From Aureimonas psammosilenae (GTDB taxonomy: Bacteria; Pseudomonadota; Alphaproteobacteria; Rhizobiales; Rhizobiaceae): 64,000 nucleotides of DNA. The notes under the pieces are model-generated. The model worked only from the letters and a program-made list of their open reading frames with translations, did no database searches and was not told where the DNA came from. The stretch lies in contig NZ_WEZG01000001.1 in NCBI RefSeq assembly GCF_009176975.1, positions 124,001 through 188,000 on the forward strand, written 5' to 3'. Shown piece after piece: positions 17,535 through 27,666 of the stretch (within the stretch, counting starts at the first letter, position 1; the number at the start of each line of letters is the position of its first letter). A program made the translations under genes and the position numbers.

Positions 17535-18805
17535 GAGTTCTCGTGATCGCCCACGGCCATGTCGCCGCCGGCATCGGCGGGGGCGAGCTTGCGGCCGACA
17601 ACCTGTTTCGCGCGCTGAAAAGCCATCCCGAGGTGCGCGAGGCGCGGCTTCTGGCAAGGGTCTCCGGCGAGGCGACGGGCGGGATCGAGGAGGTGGCCCC
17701 GAGCGAGCATCTTTGGCGGCGCTCCACCGCCGACTGGTTTTGGCACGAAGGGGAAGGGAGCCTGGAGCCCTTCCGGCGCTTTCTTGGGCTCACCCGGCCG
17801 GATGCCGTCTTTCTGCACCATTTCGCCCATCTCGGGCTCGACATCCTTCCCGAAATCCGCCGCGCCTTGCCGGATGCCCGGATCGTCTTGACGCTCCACG
17901 ACTTCGCCGCGCTGTGTCATAGCGGCGGGGTGATGACGCGGCCGGGCTTTGCGCGCGTGTCCTGCGGCGATGCTTCCCCGGCGAACTGCCACCGATGCTT
18001 TCCCGACCGGCCGGCGGAGGATTTCGCGCGCCGCCGTGCCGCCATCCTCGAACGCTTGGCCCATGTCGACCGCTTCGTCTCGCCATCGCGTTTCGTGAAG
18101 GCGCGTCATGCGGGCTGGGGCATCGATCCGGCGCGCATCGCCGTGATCGAGAACGGGCTGGAGCCGATGGCGCGCCTGCCGCGGCCATTGTCGGACGGAC
18201 GCCTCCATCTCGGCTTCTTCGGTCAGGCGCGTGCCGCCAAGGGACTCGATCTCGCACTCGCCGCGCTTCACCTTCTGCCTTCAAGCGAGCGGGCGCGGCT
18301 CCATTTCCACATCCATGCGAGCCGGCTCGAAGCGCAGCCGGTCTGGTATCGGACGCTGGTGGAGCGCCTGCGCGAACCGCTTCTCCGTGAGGGCTGCCTG
18401 TCCTGGCCGGGCGCCTACGCGCGGACGGAGGTGGCTCAGCGCATGGCAGGTCTCGACTTCGTGGTCGTCCCTTCGACCTGGGAGGAGAACGCGCCATTTG
18501 TCATTCAGGAAGCCTTTGGGGCGCAAGTGCCGGTGATCGGCGCGAACCATGGCGGCATCGCGGAGAAGGTGAGGGACGGCGTGGATGGCCTTCTCTTCGA
18601 GCCGCGCGACGCAAAAGCCTTTGCCGCCCTTCTTTCCCGCCTTCTCGCCGAGCCAAAACTGGCGGAACGGCTGGCCGCCGGCATCCGGCCGCCCCAAACC
18701 ACCGAGGTGATGGGGCAAGCCTATCTCGCGCTCGTCCGCCCGCCCCTTGCCAAGCCCATGCCTTCTGCCTTCATGGCGGGGGCGTCGGAAGGATTGATCG
18801 CATGA
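17531..18805 (+). CDS. Family 4 glycosyltransferase (third of three)
   Basis: A 424-residue GT-B glycosyltransferase, paralogous to the one at 7435. Shared features are the Gly-rich N-terminus [20 protein letters not shown], the [20 protein letters not shown] segment, the Cys pair [14 protein letters not shown], the linker [30 protein letters not shown] and the donor-domain end [20 protein letters not shown]. It starts at an ATGA overlap with the adaptor gene and ends in an ATGA overlap with aroQ. Placement directly behind the exporter suggests that the modified product travels through it. Acceptor and donor sugar are unknown. Confidence 0.9.
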   Translation: MRVLVIAHGHVAAGIGGGELAADNLFRALKSHPEVREARLLARVSGEATGGIEEVAPSEHLWRRSTADWFWHEGEGSLEPFRRFLGLTRPDAVFLHHFAHLGLDILPEIRRALPDARIVLTLHDFAALCHSGGVMTRPGFARVSCGDASPANCHRCFPDRPAEDFARRRAAILERLAHVDRFVSPSRFVKARHAGWGIDPARIAVIENGLEPMARLPRPLSDGRLHLGFFGQARAAKGLDLALAALHLLPSSERARLHFHIHASRLEAQPVWYRTLVERLREPLLREGCLSWPGAYARTEVAQRMAGLDFVVVPSTWEENAPFVIQEAFGAQVPVIGANHGGIAEKVRDGVDGLLFEPRDAKAFAALLSRLLAEPKLAERLAAGIRPPQTTEVMGQAYLALVRPPLAKPMPSAFMAGASEGLIA

Positions 18806-19242
18806 GCCTCGTTTACGTCCTCAACGGACCGAACCTCAATCTCCTGGGCAAGCGCCAGCCGGAGATCTACGGCTCGGAAACGCTGGCCGACGTGGAGCGC
18901 GATTGCCGGGTGCTGGCGGATGAGCTCGGGCTTTCCCTGCGCTTCCACCAGTCGAACCACGAAGGCGAGATCATCGACTGGATTCACGAGGCGCGCGAAG
19001 GCGCGGTTGCCATCGTCATCAACCCCGCCGCCTACACGCACACGTCGGTCGCCATCCTCGACGCCTTGAACGCCTTCGAGGGAACGGTGATCGAGGTGCA
19101 CATCTCCAACGTTCATAAGCGCGAAAGCTTCCGGCACCATTCCTTCGTGTCGCTGCGGGCCGACGGCGTGATCGCGGGGCTCGGCACGGAAGGCTATCGG
19201 CTGGCGCTTCGTCGCGTCGCCTCGCTGGCGGCGAAGGCTTAG
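18802..19242 (+). CDS. aroQ: Type II 3-dehydroquinate dehydratase
   Basis: A 146-residue enzyme of the usual size for the dodecameric type II family, catalysing trans-dehydration of 3-dehydroquinate to 3-dehydroshikimate in the shikimate pathway. Conserved elements are [18 protein letters not shown] (residues 7-24, with active-site Arg and Tyr), NPAAYTHTS (substrate-binding Asn and His), [17 protein letters not shown] (catalytic His in EVHISN) and the C-terminal GYRLAL. It overlaps the glycosyltransferase stop by ATGA, so it is the last gene of the secretion/glycosylation run although its pathway is amino-acid biosynthesis. It also overlaps the convergent VOC gene by 4 bases. Confidence 0.95.
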   Translation: MSLVYVLNGPNLNLLGKRQPEIYGSETLADVERDCRVLADELGLSLRFHQSNHEGEIIDWIHEAREGAVAIVINPAAYTHTSVAILDALNAFEGTVIEVHISNVHKRESFRHHSFVSLRADGVIAGLGTEGYRLALRRVASLAAKA

Positions 19243-19784
19243 GCCGGTTCGGAAGCCCGTTCCAGGGCCGGCGGATTTTTGTCGAGAAGGGCGCGGAGAT
19301 CGAAGGGAGAGCGCGTCATCCTCATGTTCCCTTCCGCGTCGCGCGGCCATGCTTCGCGCGGGCGGTCGACATAGATCTCGATGCCGTTGCCGTCCGGGTC
19401 GCTGAAATAGATCGCCTCGGATACGCCGTGGTCGCTTGCGCCCTGCAACTCGACGCCGGCTTGGAGAACGCGGCGCAGCGCGTCGGCGAGGCTCGCATGG
19501 TCGGGGTAGAGGATCGCGACGTGGTAAAGGCCCGTCGAGCCGCGCGGCGGGGGCGCGCCGCCTTCGCTTTCCCAGGTGTTGAGGCCGATATGGTGATGGT
19601 AGCCGCCGGCCGACACGAAAGCCGCCTGTTTGCCCAGACGCTCGGTCAAGGCGAAGCCGAGGACGCCGCAATAGAAGTCGATCGCCCGCTCCAGATCGGC
19701 CACCTTCAAATGGACATGGCCGATGGAAACGCCCGGATGGATCGGGCGGGGCGTCTGGTTCTGGCTCGGCGAACGGCTTGTCAT
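19239..19784 (-). CDS. VOC family (glyoxalase/dioxygenase-type) protein
   Basis: A 181-residue member of the vicinal oxygen chelate superfamily. Two beta-alpha-beta-beta-beta modules can be followed: [20 protein letters not shown] (metal His early), then [20 protein letters not shown] (second His), and [16 protein letters not shown] (metal Glu). This His-His-Glu set fits extradiol dioxygenase-like or CatE-like VOC proteins, and the size fits the short one-domain-pair forms. ATG at 19784 has GAAGG about 9 bases upstream; an in-frame TTG at 19814 is less likely. Substrate unknown. It is convergent with aroQ and separated by 88 bases from glpK on the same strand, so it might be read through from the glp operon. 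Confidence 0.85.
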   Translation of the reverse strand: MTSRSPSQNQTPRPIHPGVSIGHVHLKVADLERAIDFYCGVLGFALTERLGKQAAFVSAGGYHHHIGLNTWESEGGAPPPRGSTGLYHVAILYPDHASLADALRRVLQAGVELQGASDHGVSEAIYFSDPDGNGIEIYVDRPREAWPRDAEGNMRMTRSPFDLRALLDKNPPALERASEPA

Positions 19785-19872
19785 CGCGGGGACCTTCGGT
19801 TGGACGGAAACCAAGCTAGTCCCGTGTCCGCCGAATGTCGCCGTTGACGCAGAGTTACCGAAAACCGCCCCG

Positions 19873-21360
19873 TCAGCGCGACAGCGTGCGCTTCACCGCG
19901 TCGGCCCAGCCGGTGAGCTTGCGGCCCCGGTCCACGGCGGACATCTGCGGCGTGAAGCGGCGCTCCAGGTGCCAGCTCGCGGCAAAGCCTTCCATGCCCG
20001 GCCAGACGCCCGCCTTGTGGCCCGCGAGCCAGGCCGCGCCGAGCGCGGTGGTTTCCAGAACCACCGGCCTGTCCACCGGGCTGTCGAGGATGTCCGACAG
20101 GCGCTGCATGGTCCAGTCGGACGCCACCATGCCGCCATCGACGCGCAACACCATGTCGCCCGAACCCTGCCAGTCGCGGCCCATCGCGCCGAGGAGATCG
20201 GCGGTCTGGAAGCAGACGGCCTCCAGCGCCGCGCGCGCGAACTCGTTCGGCCCGGTATTGCGGGTCATGCCGAAGATGGCGCCGCGCGCCTCCGCGTCCC
20301 AATGGGGCGCGCCGAGGCCGACAAAGGCGGGAACGAGAAAGATGTCCTGCGCCTCGTCGGCTTCCGCTGCCATCGGCCCGGACTGTTCGGCGCGGTCCAT
20401 CAGCTTCATCCCGTCGCGCAGCCATTGGACGGCCGCGCCTGCCACGAAGATCGAGCCTTCCAGCGCGTAAGTGCTGACGCCATCGAGGCGATAGGCCACC
20501 GTCGACAGGAGGCGGTTCCCCGAATGGCAGCGCGTGGTGCCGGTGTTGAGAACGGCGAAGCAGCCGGTGCCGTAGGTCGATTTCGTCATGCCCGGCTGGA
20601 AACAGGCCTGTCCGAGCGTCGCGGCGTGCTGGTCGCCCGCGATGCCGAGGATCGGGATCGCCGCGCCGAAGAGCGAGGGGTCGGTCACGCCGAACTCGGC
20701 CGCGCAGTCCTTCACGTCGGGGAGAAGCGCGCGCGGCACGCGGAGGAGGCGGAGAAGCTCGTCGTCCCAGTCGTTGCGCTCGATGTCGAAGAGCATGGTG
20801 CGCGCGGCGTTGGTGGCGTCCGTGGCGTGGACGCGCCCGCCCGTCAACCGCCAAAGAAGGAAAGAGTCTACCGTGCCGAAGGCGAGTTCGCCCGCTTCCG
20901 CCCTTTTGCGGGCGCCGGGGACGTTGTCGAGAATCCAGGCGATCTTGGTGCCGGAGAAATAGGGATCGATCACGAGGCCGGTCTTGGCGGTGATCACCGC
21001 TTCCGCGCCGTCTTCCACGAGACGGCGGCAGGCCTCGCTGGTGCGCCGGTCCTGCCAGACCACGGCATTGTGGATCGCCTCGCCGGTCCGGCGGTCCCAG
21101 ACGATGGTGGTTTCGCGCTGGTTGGTGATGCCGATCGCGGCGATGTCGCCGGCCGAAAGCGAGGCACTGGCCAGCGCCGAGCGGACCGTCGCGACGACGG
21201 AGTTCCAGATGTCCTCCGGGTCGTGCTCCACCCAGCCCGAGCGCGGGAAATGCTGGCGGAATTCCTGCTGACCGATCCCGGAGATGCGGAAGGACCCGTC
21301 GAACACGATGGCTCGGCTCGATGTCGTGCCCTGGTCGATCGCGAGGATATAGCCGGCCAT
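19873..21360 (-). CDS. glpK: Glycerol kinase
   Basis: A 495-residue FGGY-family kinase that phosphorylates glycerol to glycerol 3-phosphate with ATP. The N-terminus [18 protein letters not shown] is the phosphate-1 loop, followed by [38 protein letters not shown], the glycerol-binding segment [24 protein letters not shown] and the adenosine region [13 protein letters not shown]. Length matches E. coli GlpK. It is the last gene of the glp operon, 89 bases after glpV, with a terminator-like hairpin in that gap that could set its expression lower than that of the transporter. Confidence 0.97.
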   Translation of the reverse strand: MAGYILAIDQGTTSSRAIVFDGSFRISGIGQQEFRQHFPRSGWVEHDPEDIWNSVVATVRSALASASLSAGDIAAIGITNQRETTIVWDRRTGEAIHNAVVWQDRRTSEACRRLVEDGAEAVITAKTGLVIDPYFSGTKIAWILDNVPGARKRAEAGELAFGTVDSFLLWRLTGGRVHATDATNAARTMLFDIERNDWDDELLRLLRVPRALLPDVKDCAAEFGVTDPSLFGAAIPILGIAGDQHAATLGQACFQPGMTKSTYGTGCFAVLNTGTTRCHSGNRLLSTVAYRLDGVSTYALEGSIFVAGAAVQWLRDGMKLMDRAEQSGPMAAEADEAQDIFLVPAFVGLGAPHWDAEARGAIFGMTRNTGPNEFARAALEAVCFQTADLLGAMGRDWQGSGDMVLRVDGGMVASDWTMQRLSDILDSPVDRPVVLETTALGAAWLAGHKAGVWPGMEGFAASWHLERRFTPQMSAVDRGRKLTGWADAVKRTLSR

Positions 21361-21400
21361 CGGAAACTCCTGATCTGAACGCGAAAATGCGGGAGCGATA

Positions 21401-21426
21401 CGAAAAGAGCCGGGATCGCTCCCGGC
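21401..21426 (-). terminator. Terminator-like hairpin between glpV and glpK
   Basis: On the minus strand GCCGGGA and TCCCGGC form a perfect 7-base stem around a 4-base loop (21409-21426 on the plus coordinate), followed directly by TCTTTT. It stands after the glpV stop and before glpK, so it could act as a partial terminator inside the operon. Confidence 0.6.
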
Positions 21427-21449
21427 CCTCCTGTCTTGGATAAGAAGGC

Positions 21450-23240
<1,791 letters not shown>

Positions 23241-23311
23241 GTGTCTGTCTCCTCCCAGAGAATGTTCGTTGCCGATCGGATGAGGCTGCGGGCGTCGATC
23301 GGCCAAGGACG

Positions 23312-23338
23312 CTGAGGCAGCCGTTGGAACCGCCTCAG
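23312..23338 (-). repeat. Hairpin between glpU and glpV
   Basis: CTGAGGC (23312-23318) and GCCTCAG (23332-23338) form a 7-base stem that includes the glpU stop codon region, with a shorter inner GTT/AAC pair. There is no T-run. In ABC operons such stems before the binding-protein gene often stabilise that part of the message; that role is inferred here. Confidence 0.4.
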
Positions 23339-23625
23339 ACGAAGCGGAAGACGAAAAGGGCGTAGAGGGCGCAGACGCCGAGGCCGATCCAGAGATTGGC
23401 GTCCTCGCCGCCGACCCCGACGAAGCCGAGGCAGATGAAGGCCGAGCCGAGCAGCGACAGGAACAGGCGGTCGCCGCGCGTCGTCTCGAAGCGCAGGAGC
23501 CCATAGCGCGGCCCCCCGCCCGGCGAGACATATTCCCAAACGCCCATCAGCGCGATCAGAAGGGCGATCGTGACGAAGAAGAGGGCGGTCGGCGTCGTCC
23601 AGGCCATCCAGGAAAAATCGGGCAT
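23335..23625 (-). CDS. glpU: Small membrane protein of the glycerol transporter (DUF2160)
   Basis: A 96-residue integral membrane protein of the DUF2160 type that is found in glycerol ABC operons between the permease GlpQ and the binding protein GlpV. Three hydrophobic segments are visible: about residues 11-31 (PTALFFVTIALLIALMGVWE), 52-70 (RLFLSLLGSAFICLGFVG) and 77-94 (LWIGLGVCALYALFVFRF). GPRYGLLRFETTRGDR connects the first two. It follows glpQ by 3 bases. Its exact role in transport is not established; conservation of position suggests an accessory subunit. Confidence 0.9.
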   Translation of the reverse strand: MPDFSWMAWTTPTALFFVTIALLIALMGVWEYVSPGGGPRYGLLRFETTRGDRLFLSLLGSAFICLGFVGVGGEDANLWIGLGVCALYALFVFRFV

Positions 23626-23628
23626 GGT

Positions 23629-24525
23629 TCAGACCCTCCCCAGGGCGAAGCCCTTGGCGATGTAGTTGCGCACGAACCAGATCACGATCGCGCCGGGAAT
23701 GATCGTCAGCACGCCGGCGGCGGCGAGAACCCCCCAGTCCATGCCGGCGGCCGAGACGGTACGCGTCATGATCGCGGAGATGGGCTTGGCTTCCGTCACC
23801 GTCAGGGTTCTCGCGATCAGGAGTTCCACCCACGAGAACATGAAGCAGAAGAAGGCAGCGACGCCGATGCCGCTCGCGATCAAAGGCATGAAGATCTTGA
23901 AGAAGAAACGCGGGAAGGAATAGCCGTCGATATAGGCCGTCTCGTCGATCTCGCGCGGCACGCCGGACATGAAGCCTTCCAGAATCCACACCGCCAGGGG
24001 CACGTTGAAGAGGCAGTGCGCGAGTGCGACTGCGATATGCGTGTCGATGAGGCCGAAGGCGGAATAAAGCTGGAAGAAGGGCAGGGCGAACACGGCCGGC
24101 GGGGCCATGCGGTTCGTCAGGAGCCAGAAGAACAGATGCTTGTCGCCGAGGAACCGGTAGCGCGAGAAGGCGTAGGCCGCCGGCAAGGCGACCGCCACCG
24201 AGATCGCCATGTTCAGGACCACATAGATGATCGAGTTGATGTAGCCGTTGTACCAGGACGGATCGGTGAAGATCGTGGCGTAGTTGGCGAGCGTCGGGTT
24301 GGCGGGAAACAGCGTGAAGGCGCCGATGATCTCGCTGTTGGTCTTGAAGCTCATGTTGACGAGCCAGTAGATCGGCAGAAGCAGAAACAGGATGTAGAAG
24401 GCCGGGATCAGGGCCTTGGCGCGAAAGCGCCCGGAGGCCATGCGCGAGCGCGCCTTCAACGCGCTTTCGGAATGAAGCGCCGGTGGAAGGGCGCCGGTGG
24501 AAGCGCTGAAGTCGGTGGCGCTCAT
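23629..24525 (-). CDS. glpQ: Glycerol ABC transporter permease
   Basis: A 298-residue permease of the MalG-like type with six membrane helices. The cytoplasmic EAA loop is visible as EIDETAYIDGYSFPRFFFKI (family form EAA..DGAS....F..I). ATG 24525 (MSATDFSASTG) follows GGGAGG and is used in place of an in-frame TTG two codons earlier. It pairs with GlpP to form the membrane channel. The first helix is at about residues 41-62 (IPAFYILFLLLPIYWLV), and the long N-terminal cytoplasmic tail of about 38 residues is usual for this subfamily. Confidence 0.94.
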   Translation of the reverse strand: MSATDFSASTGALPPALHSESALKARSRMASGRFRAKALIPAFYILFLLLPIYWLVNMSFKTNSEIIGAFTLFPANPTLANYATIFTDPSWYNGYINSIIYVVLNMAISVAVALPAAYAFSRYRFLGDKHLFFWLLTNRMAPPAVFALPFFQLYSAFGLIDTHIAVALAHCLFNVPLAVWILEGFMSGVPREIDETAYIDGYSFPRFFFKIFMPLIASGIGVAAFFCFMFSWVELLIARTLTVTEAKPISAIMTRTVSAAGMDWGVLAAAGVLTIIPGAIVIWFVRNYIAKGFALGRV

Positions 24526-24527
24526 GA

Positions 24528-25415
24528 TCAAGCCTCCCCGTTGCGCGCCGGGCGGTCCGTGCCGGCATTGGTCATGACGGTGTAGAAGACCCAGGACAGA
24601 AGAAGAATGATCAGGAAGTAGATCAGGCTCATCGCAGCGGCGGGCCCGAGATCGAACTGGCCAACCGCCATTTTCACGAGGTCGATCGACAGGAAGGTCG
24701 TGGAATTGCCCGGTCCCCCGCCCGTCACCACGAAGGGCTCGGTGTAGATCATGAAGCTATCCATGAAGCGCAGGAGAACGGCGATCAGGAGAACGCGGCC
24801 CATCTTCGGCAATTGGATGAAGCGGAACACGGCCCAACGCGACGCGCCGTCGATCTTGGCGGCCTGATAATAGGCGTCGGGGATCGACACGAGACCGGCA
24901 TAGCAAAGGAGCACGACGAGGCTCGTCCAGTGCCAGACATCCATGACGATCAGGGTCGCCCAGGCGTCGAAGGAGTTCTGCACGTAGTTGTAGGGGATGC
25001 CGAGGCCCGCCAGCGTGCGGCCGAGAAGGCCGATATCGGTGCGCCCGAAGACCTGCCAGATCGTGCCGACGACGTTCCACGGGATGAGAAGCGGCAGCGC
25101 CATCAGAACGAGGCAGACCGGCACCCAGATGCCTTTCTTCGGCATGGCCAGCGCCACGAGAATGCCGAGCGGCACCTCGATGGCGAGAATGATCGCCGAG
25201 AAGGCGAGGTTGCGAAGCAGCGCCGAGTGGAAGCGCTCCGAGGTCAGGATCTCGGAGAACCATTCGGTGCCCGCCCAGAAGAACTCGTTGTTGCCGAAGG
25301 AATCCTGGACCGAATAGTTCACCACCGTCATCAGCGGGATCACCGCCGAGAAGGCGACGAGGAGGAGAACCGGAAGAACCAGGAACCAGGCCCGGTTGTC
25401 GAAGGGCTTGTTCAT
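24528..25415 (-). CDS. glpP: Glycerol ABC transporter permease
   Basis: A 295-residue MalF-like permease with six membrane helices; the first is at about residues 9-30 (AWFLVLPVLLLVAFSAVIPL). The coupling EAA loop reads SIPDAYYQAAKIDGASRWAV, which matches the family consensus well. After it come RFMDSFMIYTEPFVVTGGGP and GNSTTFLSIDLVK, the usual Gly-rich loop. It overlaps glpT by 4 bases and is separated from glpQ by 2, so ATPase and permeases are made together. Confidence 0.95.
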   Translation of the reverse strand: MNKPFDNRAWFLVLPVLLLVAFSAVIPLMTVVNYSVQDSFGNNEFFWAGTEWFSEILTSERFHSALLRNLAFSAIILAIEVPLGILVALAMPKKGIWVPVCLVLMALPLLIPWNVVGTIWQVFGRTDIGLLGRTLAGLGIPYNYVQNSFDAWATLIVMDVWHWTSLVVLLCYAGLVSIPDAYYQAAKIDGASRWAVFRFIQLPKMGRVLLIAVLLRFMDSFMIYTEPFVVTGGGPGNSTTFLSIDLVKMAVGQFDLGPAAAMSLIYFLIILLLSWVFYTVMTNAGTDRPARNGEA

Positions 25416-26494
25416 GCGCGGGTCCTCCCCTCGACCAGCCAGGAATCGGCGTAAAGGTTGAGAGCGCCGGGCGCGAAGGCGATGTCGGATTCTGCCGGGA
25501 TCGGCATTCCTTCCGGCACGACGGACACGATCTTCTGCCCGTTCAGCTCGGCGCGCACGATGCGCTCCGGCCCGACATCCTCCACGCGGGCAATGGAAAC
25601 GGGAATGCCCTGCCCACGCGGCACGAGCGACACGAATTCCGGGCGGATGCCGAGTTCGGTCCGCGCGGCGTTCTTCGGCGAACCATCGTGCCCGAAAGGC
25701 ACGCGCGCGCCGGACACGACGGCCGCGCCCTCTTCCAGCGTGCAGGGCAGGATGTTCATACCGGGCGAGCCGATGAAGTAGCCGACGAAGGTGTGGCGCG
25801 GGCGCTCGAACAGTTCCTCGGGCGTCCCGATCTGCACGACCTGCCCGTCATACATCACGACGACCTTGTCGGCGAAGGTCAGCGCCTCGGTCTGGTCGTG
25901 CGTGACATAGACCATGGTCATGCGGAACTGGCTGTGCAGTTCCTTCAGCTCCGAACGGAGCTGCCATTTCATGTGCGGGTCGATGACGGTGAGCGGTTCG
26001 TCGAACAGGATGGCGTTGACGTCGGAGCGGATGAGGCCGCGCCCGAGCGAGATCTTCTGCTTTTCGTCGGCCGTGAGACCCTGCGCCTTGCGGTTCGCCT
26101 TGGCTTCCAGGCCGATGCGACGCAGCATGTCGGCGACGCGGGTCTCGATCTCCTGTGCCGGAACCTTCCGGTTCTTCAAGGGAAAGGCGAGGTTCTGGGC
26201 GACCGTCATCGTGTCGTAGATGACGGGAAACTGGAACACCTGCGCGATGTTGCGCCGCTCCGGCGACAGGCGCGTCACGTCCTCCTCGCCGAAGCGGATC
26301 GAGCCTTCGGAGGGCGTCAGAAGCCCGGAGATGATGTTGAGAAGCGTCGTCTTCCCGCAGCCCGACGGCCCAAGCAGGGCATAGGCGCCGCCGTCCTCGA
26401 AGACGTGGTCGACCTCGCGCAAGGCGTAGTTGCCGGCTTTTGCCAGTTCGGGCGTGTAGGCGTGGCGGATATGGTCGAGGCGAATGCGTGCCAT
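25412..26494 (-). CDS. glpT: Glycerol ABC transporter ATPase with degenerate signature
   Basis: A 360-residue MalK-like ATPase. Walker A GPSGCGKTT, Q-loop VFQFPVIYDTMTV, Walker B AILFDEPLTVID and the switch His in YVTHDQTEAL are intact. The ABC signature, normally LSGGQ, is replaced by LTADEKQKIS, so this subunit cannot complete a normal ATP site for its partner. A C-terminal OB-fold regulatory domain (TOBE-type) follows from about residue 240, including ELGIRPEFVSLVP. Its partner GlpS has the opposite defects. It starts at 26494, 12 bases after glpS, and overlaps glpP by ATGA. The symbol follows the rhizobial glycerol operon and is not the E. coli glycerol-3-phosphate antiporter. Confidence 0.94.
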   Translation of the reverse strand: MARIRLDHIRHAYTPELAKAGNYALREVDHVFEDGGAYALLGPSGCGKTTLLNIISGLLTPSEGSIRFGEEDVTRLSPERRNIAQVFQFPVIYDTMTVAQNLAFPLKNRKVPAQEIETRVADMLRRIGLEAKANRKAQGLTADEKQKISLGRGLIRSDVNAILFDEPLTVIDPHMKWQLRSELKELHSQFRMTMVYVTHDQTEALTFADKVVVMYDGQVVQIGTPEELFERPRHTFVGYFIGSPGMNILPCTLEEGAAVVSGARVPFGHDGSPKNAARTELGIRPEFVSLVPRGQGIPVSIARVEDVGPERIVRAELNGQKIVSVVPEGMPIPAESDIAFAPGALNLYADSWLVEGRTRA

Positions 26495-26506
26495 GGGTCC
26501 GCTCCT

Positions 26507-27586
26507 TCAGGCCGCGAGCCGGGACGAAAGGTCGGCCGCCCGTCCATCCGTGTCGAAGATCAGCATGGTCGAGGGGTCGAAATGAAGCTCAACCGGGTCG
26601 CCCGGCGAAACGCGGTGGACGCCGGGCACCAGTGCCACGAGCCGCTCGCCCGCGACATCGGCATGAATGAAGCTTTCCGACCCCGTGACCTCGGAGATCA
26701 CCACCCTTCCACGGATGGTGGCGGTGCCGGGCCGGGTCTTCAGCGACAGGTGATGCGGGCGGATGCCGGCCCGATAGTCGCCGTCGGGAAGGTTCGCGAA
26801 ACGTCCGGGAACGGCGGTGGCGAAGCCGATCTTTCCCGCCAGCGAGCCCCTCGACTTCGTGAGGCCGACGACGTTCAAGGGCGGGTCGGAGAAGGTCGTC
26901 GCCGTCACGATATCGGCCGGGCGGCGATAAACTTCCGCTGTCGGGCCGACCTGCGTGACGCGGCCCTGATTGAGCGTCGCCGTGTTGCCGCCAAGAAGCA
27001 GCGCTTCGCTCGGCTCGGTCGTGGCGTAGACGAAGACCGCGCCGGTTTCGGCGAAGATGCGCGGCAGTTCCTCGCGCAGTTCCTCGCGCAGCTTGTAGTC
27101 GAGATTGGCGAGCGGTTCGTCGAGAAGAACGAGGTCGGCGCCCTTGACCAAGGCGCGGGCGAGCGCGGTGCGCTGCTGCTGGCCGCCCGACAGGGTGAGC
27201 GGCGTGCGCTTCAGATAGGGCTCGAGCTTCATCAAGGCGGCGGCGCGCTTCACCGCCGCGTCGATCTCGGCCGCCGGCTTGCCCGCGACGCGCAAGGGAG
27301 AGGCGATGTTCTCGTAGACCGTCATGGACGGGTAGTTGATGAACTGCTGATAGACCATCGCGACGTTGCGCTTGGCCACGGGAAGCCCCGTCACGTCACG
27401 TCCGTCGGCGAGAACGCGTCCCGCCGTCGGGCGGTCGAGCCCCGCCATCAGGCGCATCAGGCTGGTCTTGCCCGACAGCGTCGGGCCCAGAAGCACGTTC
27501 AGCGACCCGCGCTCGAACGCTAAGGACACGCCGCTGATATGCGTTTCAGCCCCCACGACGCGGGTGACATCGATCAGTTCGAGCAC
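26507..27586 (-). CDS. glpS: Glycerol ABC transporter ATPase with altered switch residues
   Basis: A 359-residue MalK-like ATPase. The GTG start at 27586 (VLELIDVTRVVG) follows GGAGGG and matches the start of other GlpS proteins. It has the canonical signature LSGGQQQR and Walker B LVLLDEPLANLD, but Walker A is GPTLSGKTS, with Leu in place of the second Gly, and the switch-His region reads YATTEPSEALLL in place of the usual VTHDQ.EA. A TOBE-type domain is in the C-terminal third (AGIRPHHLSLKT). It stands 80 bases after glpD; that gap holds a palindrome CGGCATGCCG (27626-27635). Confidence 0.94.
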   Translation of the reverse strand: MLELIDVTRVVGAETHISGVSLAFERGSLNVLLGPTLSGKTSLMRLMAGLDRPTAGRVLADGRDVTGLPVAKRNVAMVYQQFINYPSMTVYENIASPLRVAGKPAAEIDAAVKRAAALMKLEPYLKRTPLTLSGGQQQRTALARALVKGADLVLLDEPLANLDYKLREELREELPRIFAETGAVFVYATTEPSEALLLGGNTATLNQGRVTQVGPTAEVYRRPADIVTATTFSDPPLNVVGLTKSRGSLAGKIGFATAVPGRFANLPDGDYRAGIRPHHLSLKTRPGTATIRGRVVISEVTGSESFIHADVAGERLVALVPGVHRVSPGDPVELHFDPSTMLIFDTDGRAADLSSRLAA

Positions 27587-27666
27587 CGAACCCTCCCATT
27601 TCCAACGGCATTTCCCGAGATGTCGCGGCATGCCGACAAATCCGGCATCTCCCATCCGCTTCGATA

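Noticed and set aside
25688..27523. Long plus-strand frame opposite the glycerol ATPase genes
   Set aside because: No family pattern; both minus-strand ATPases are fully recognisable.
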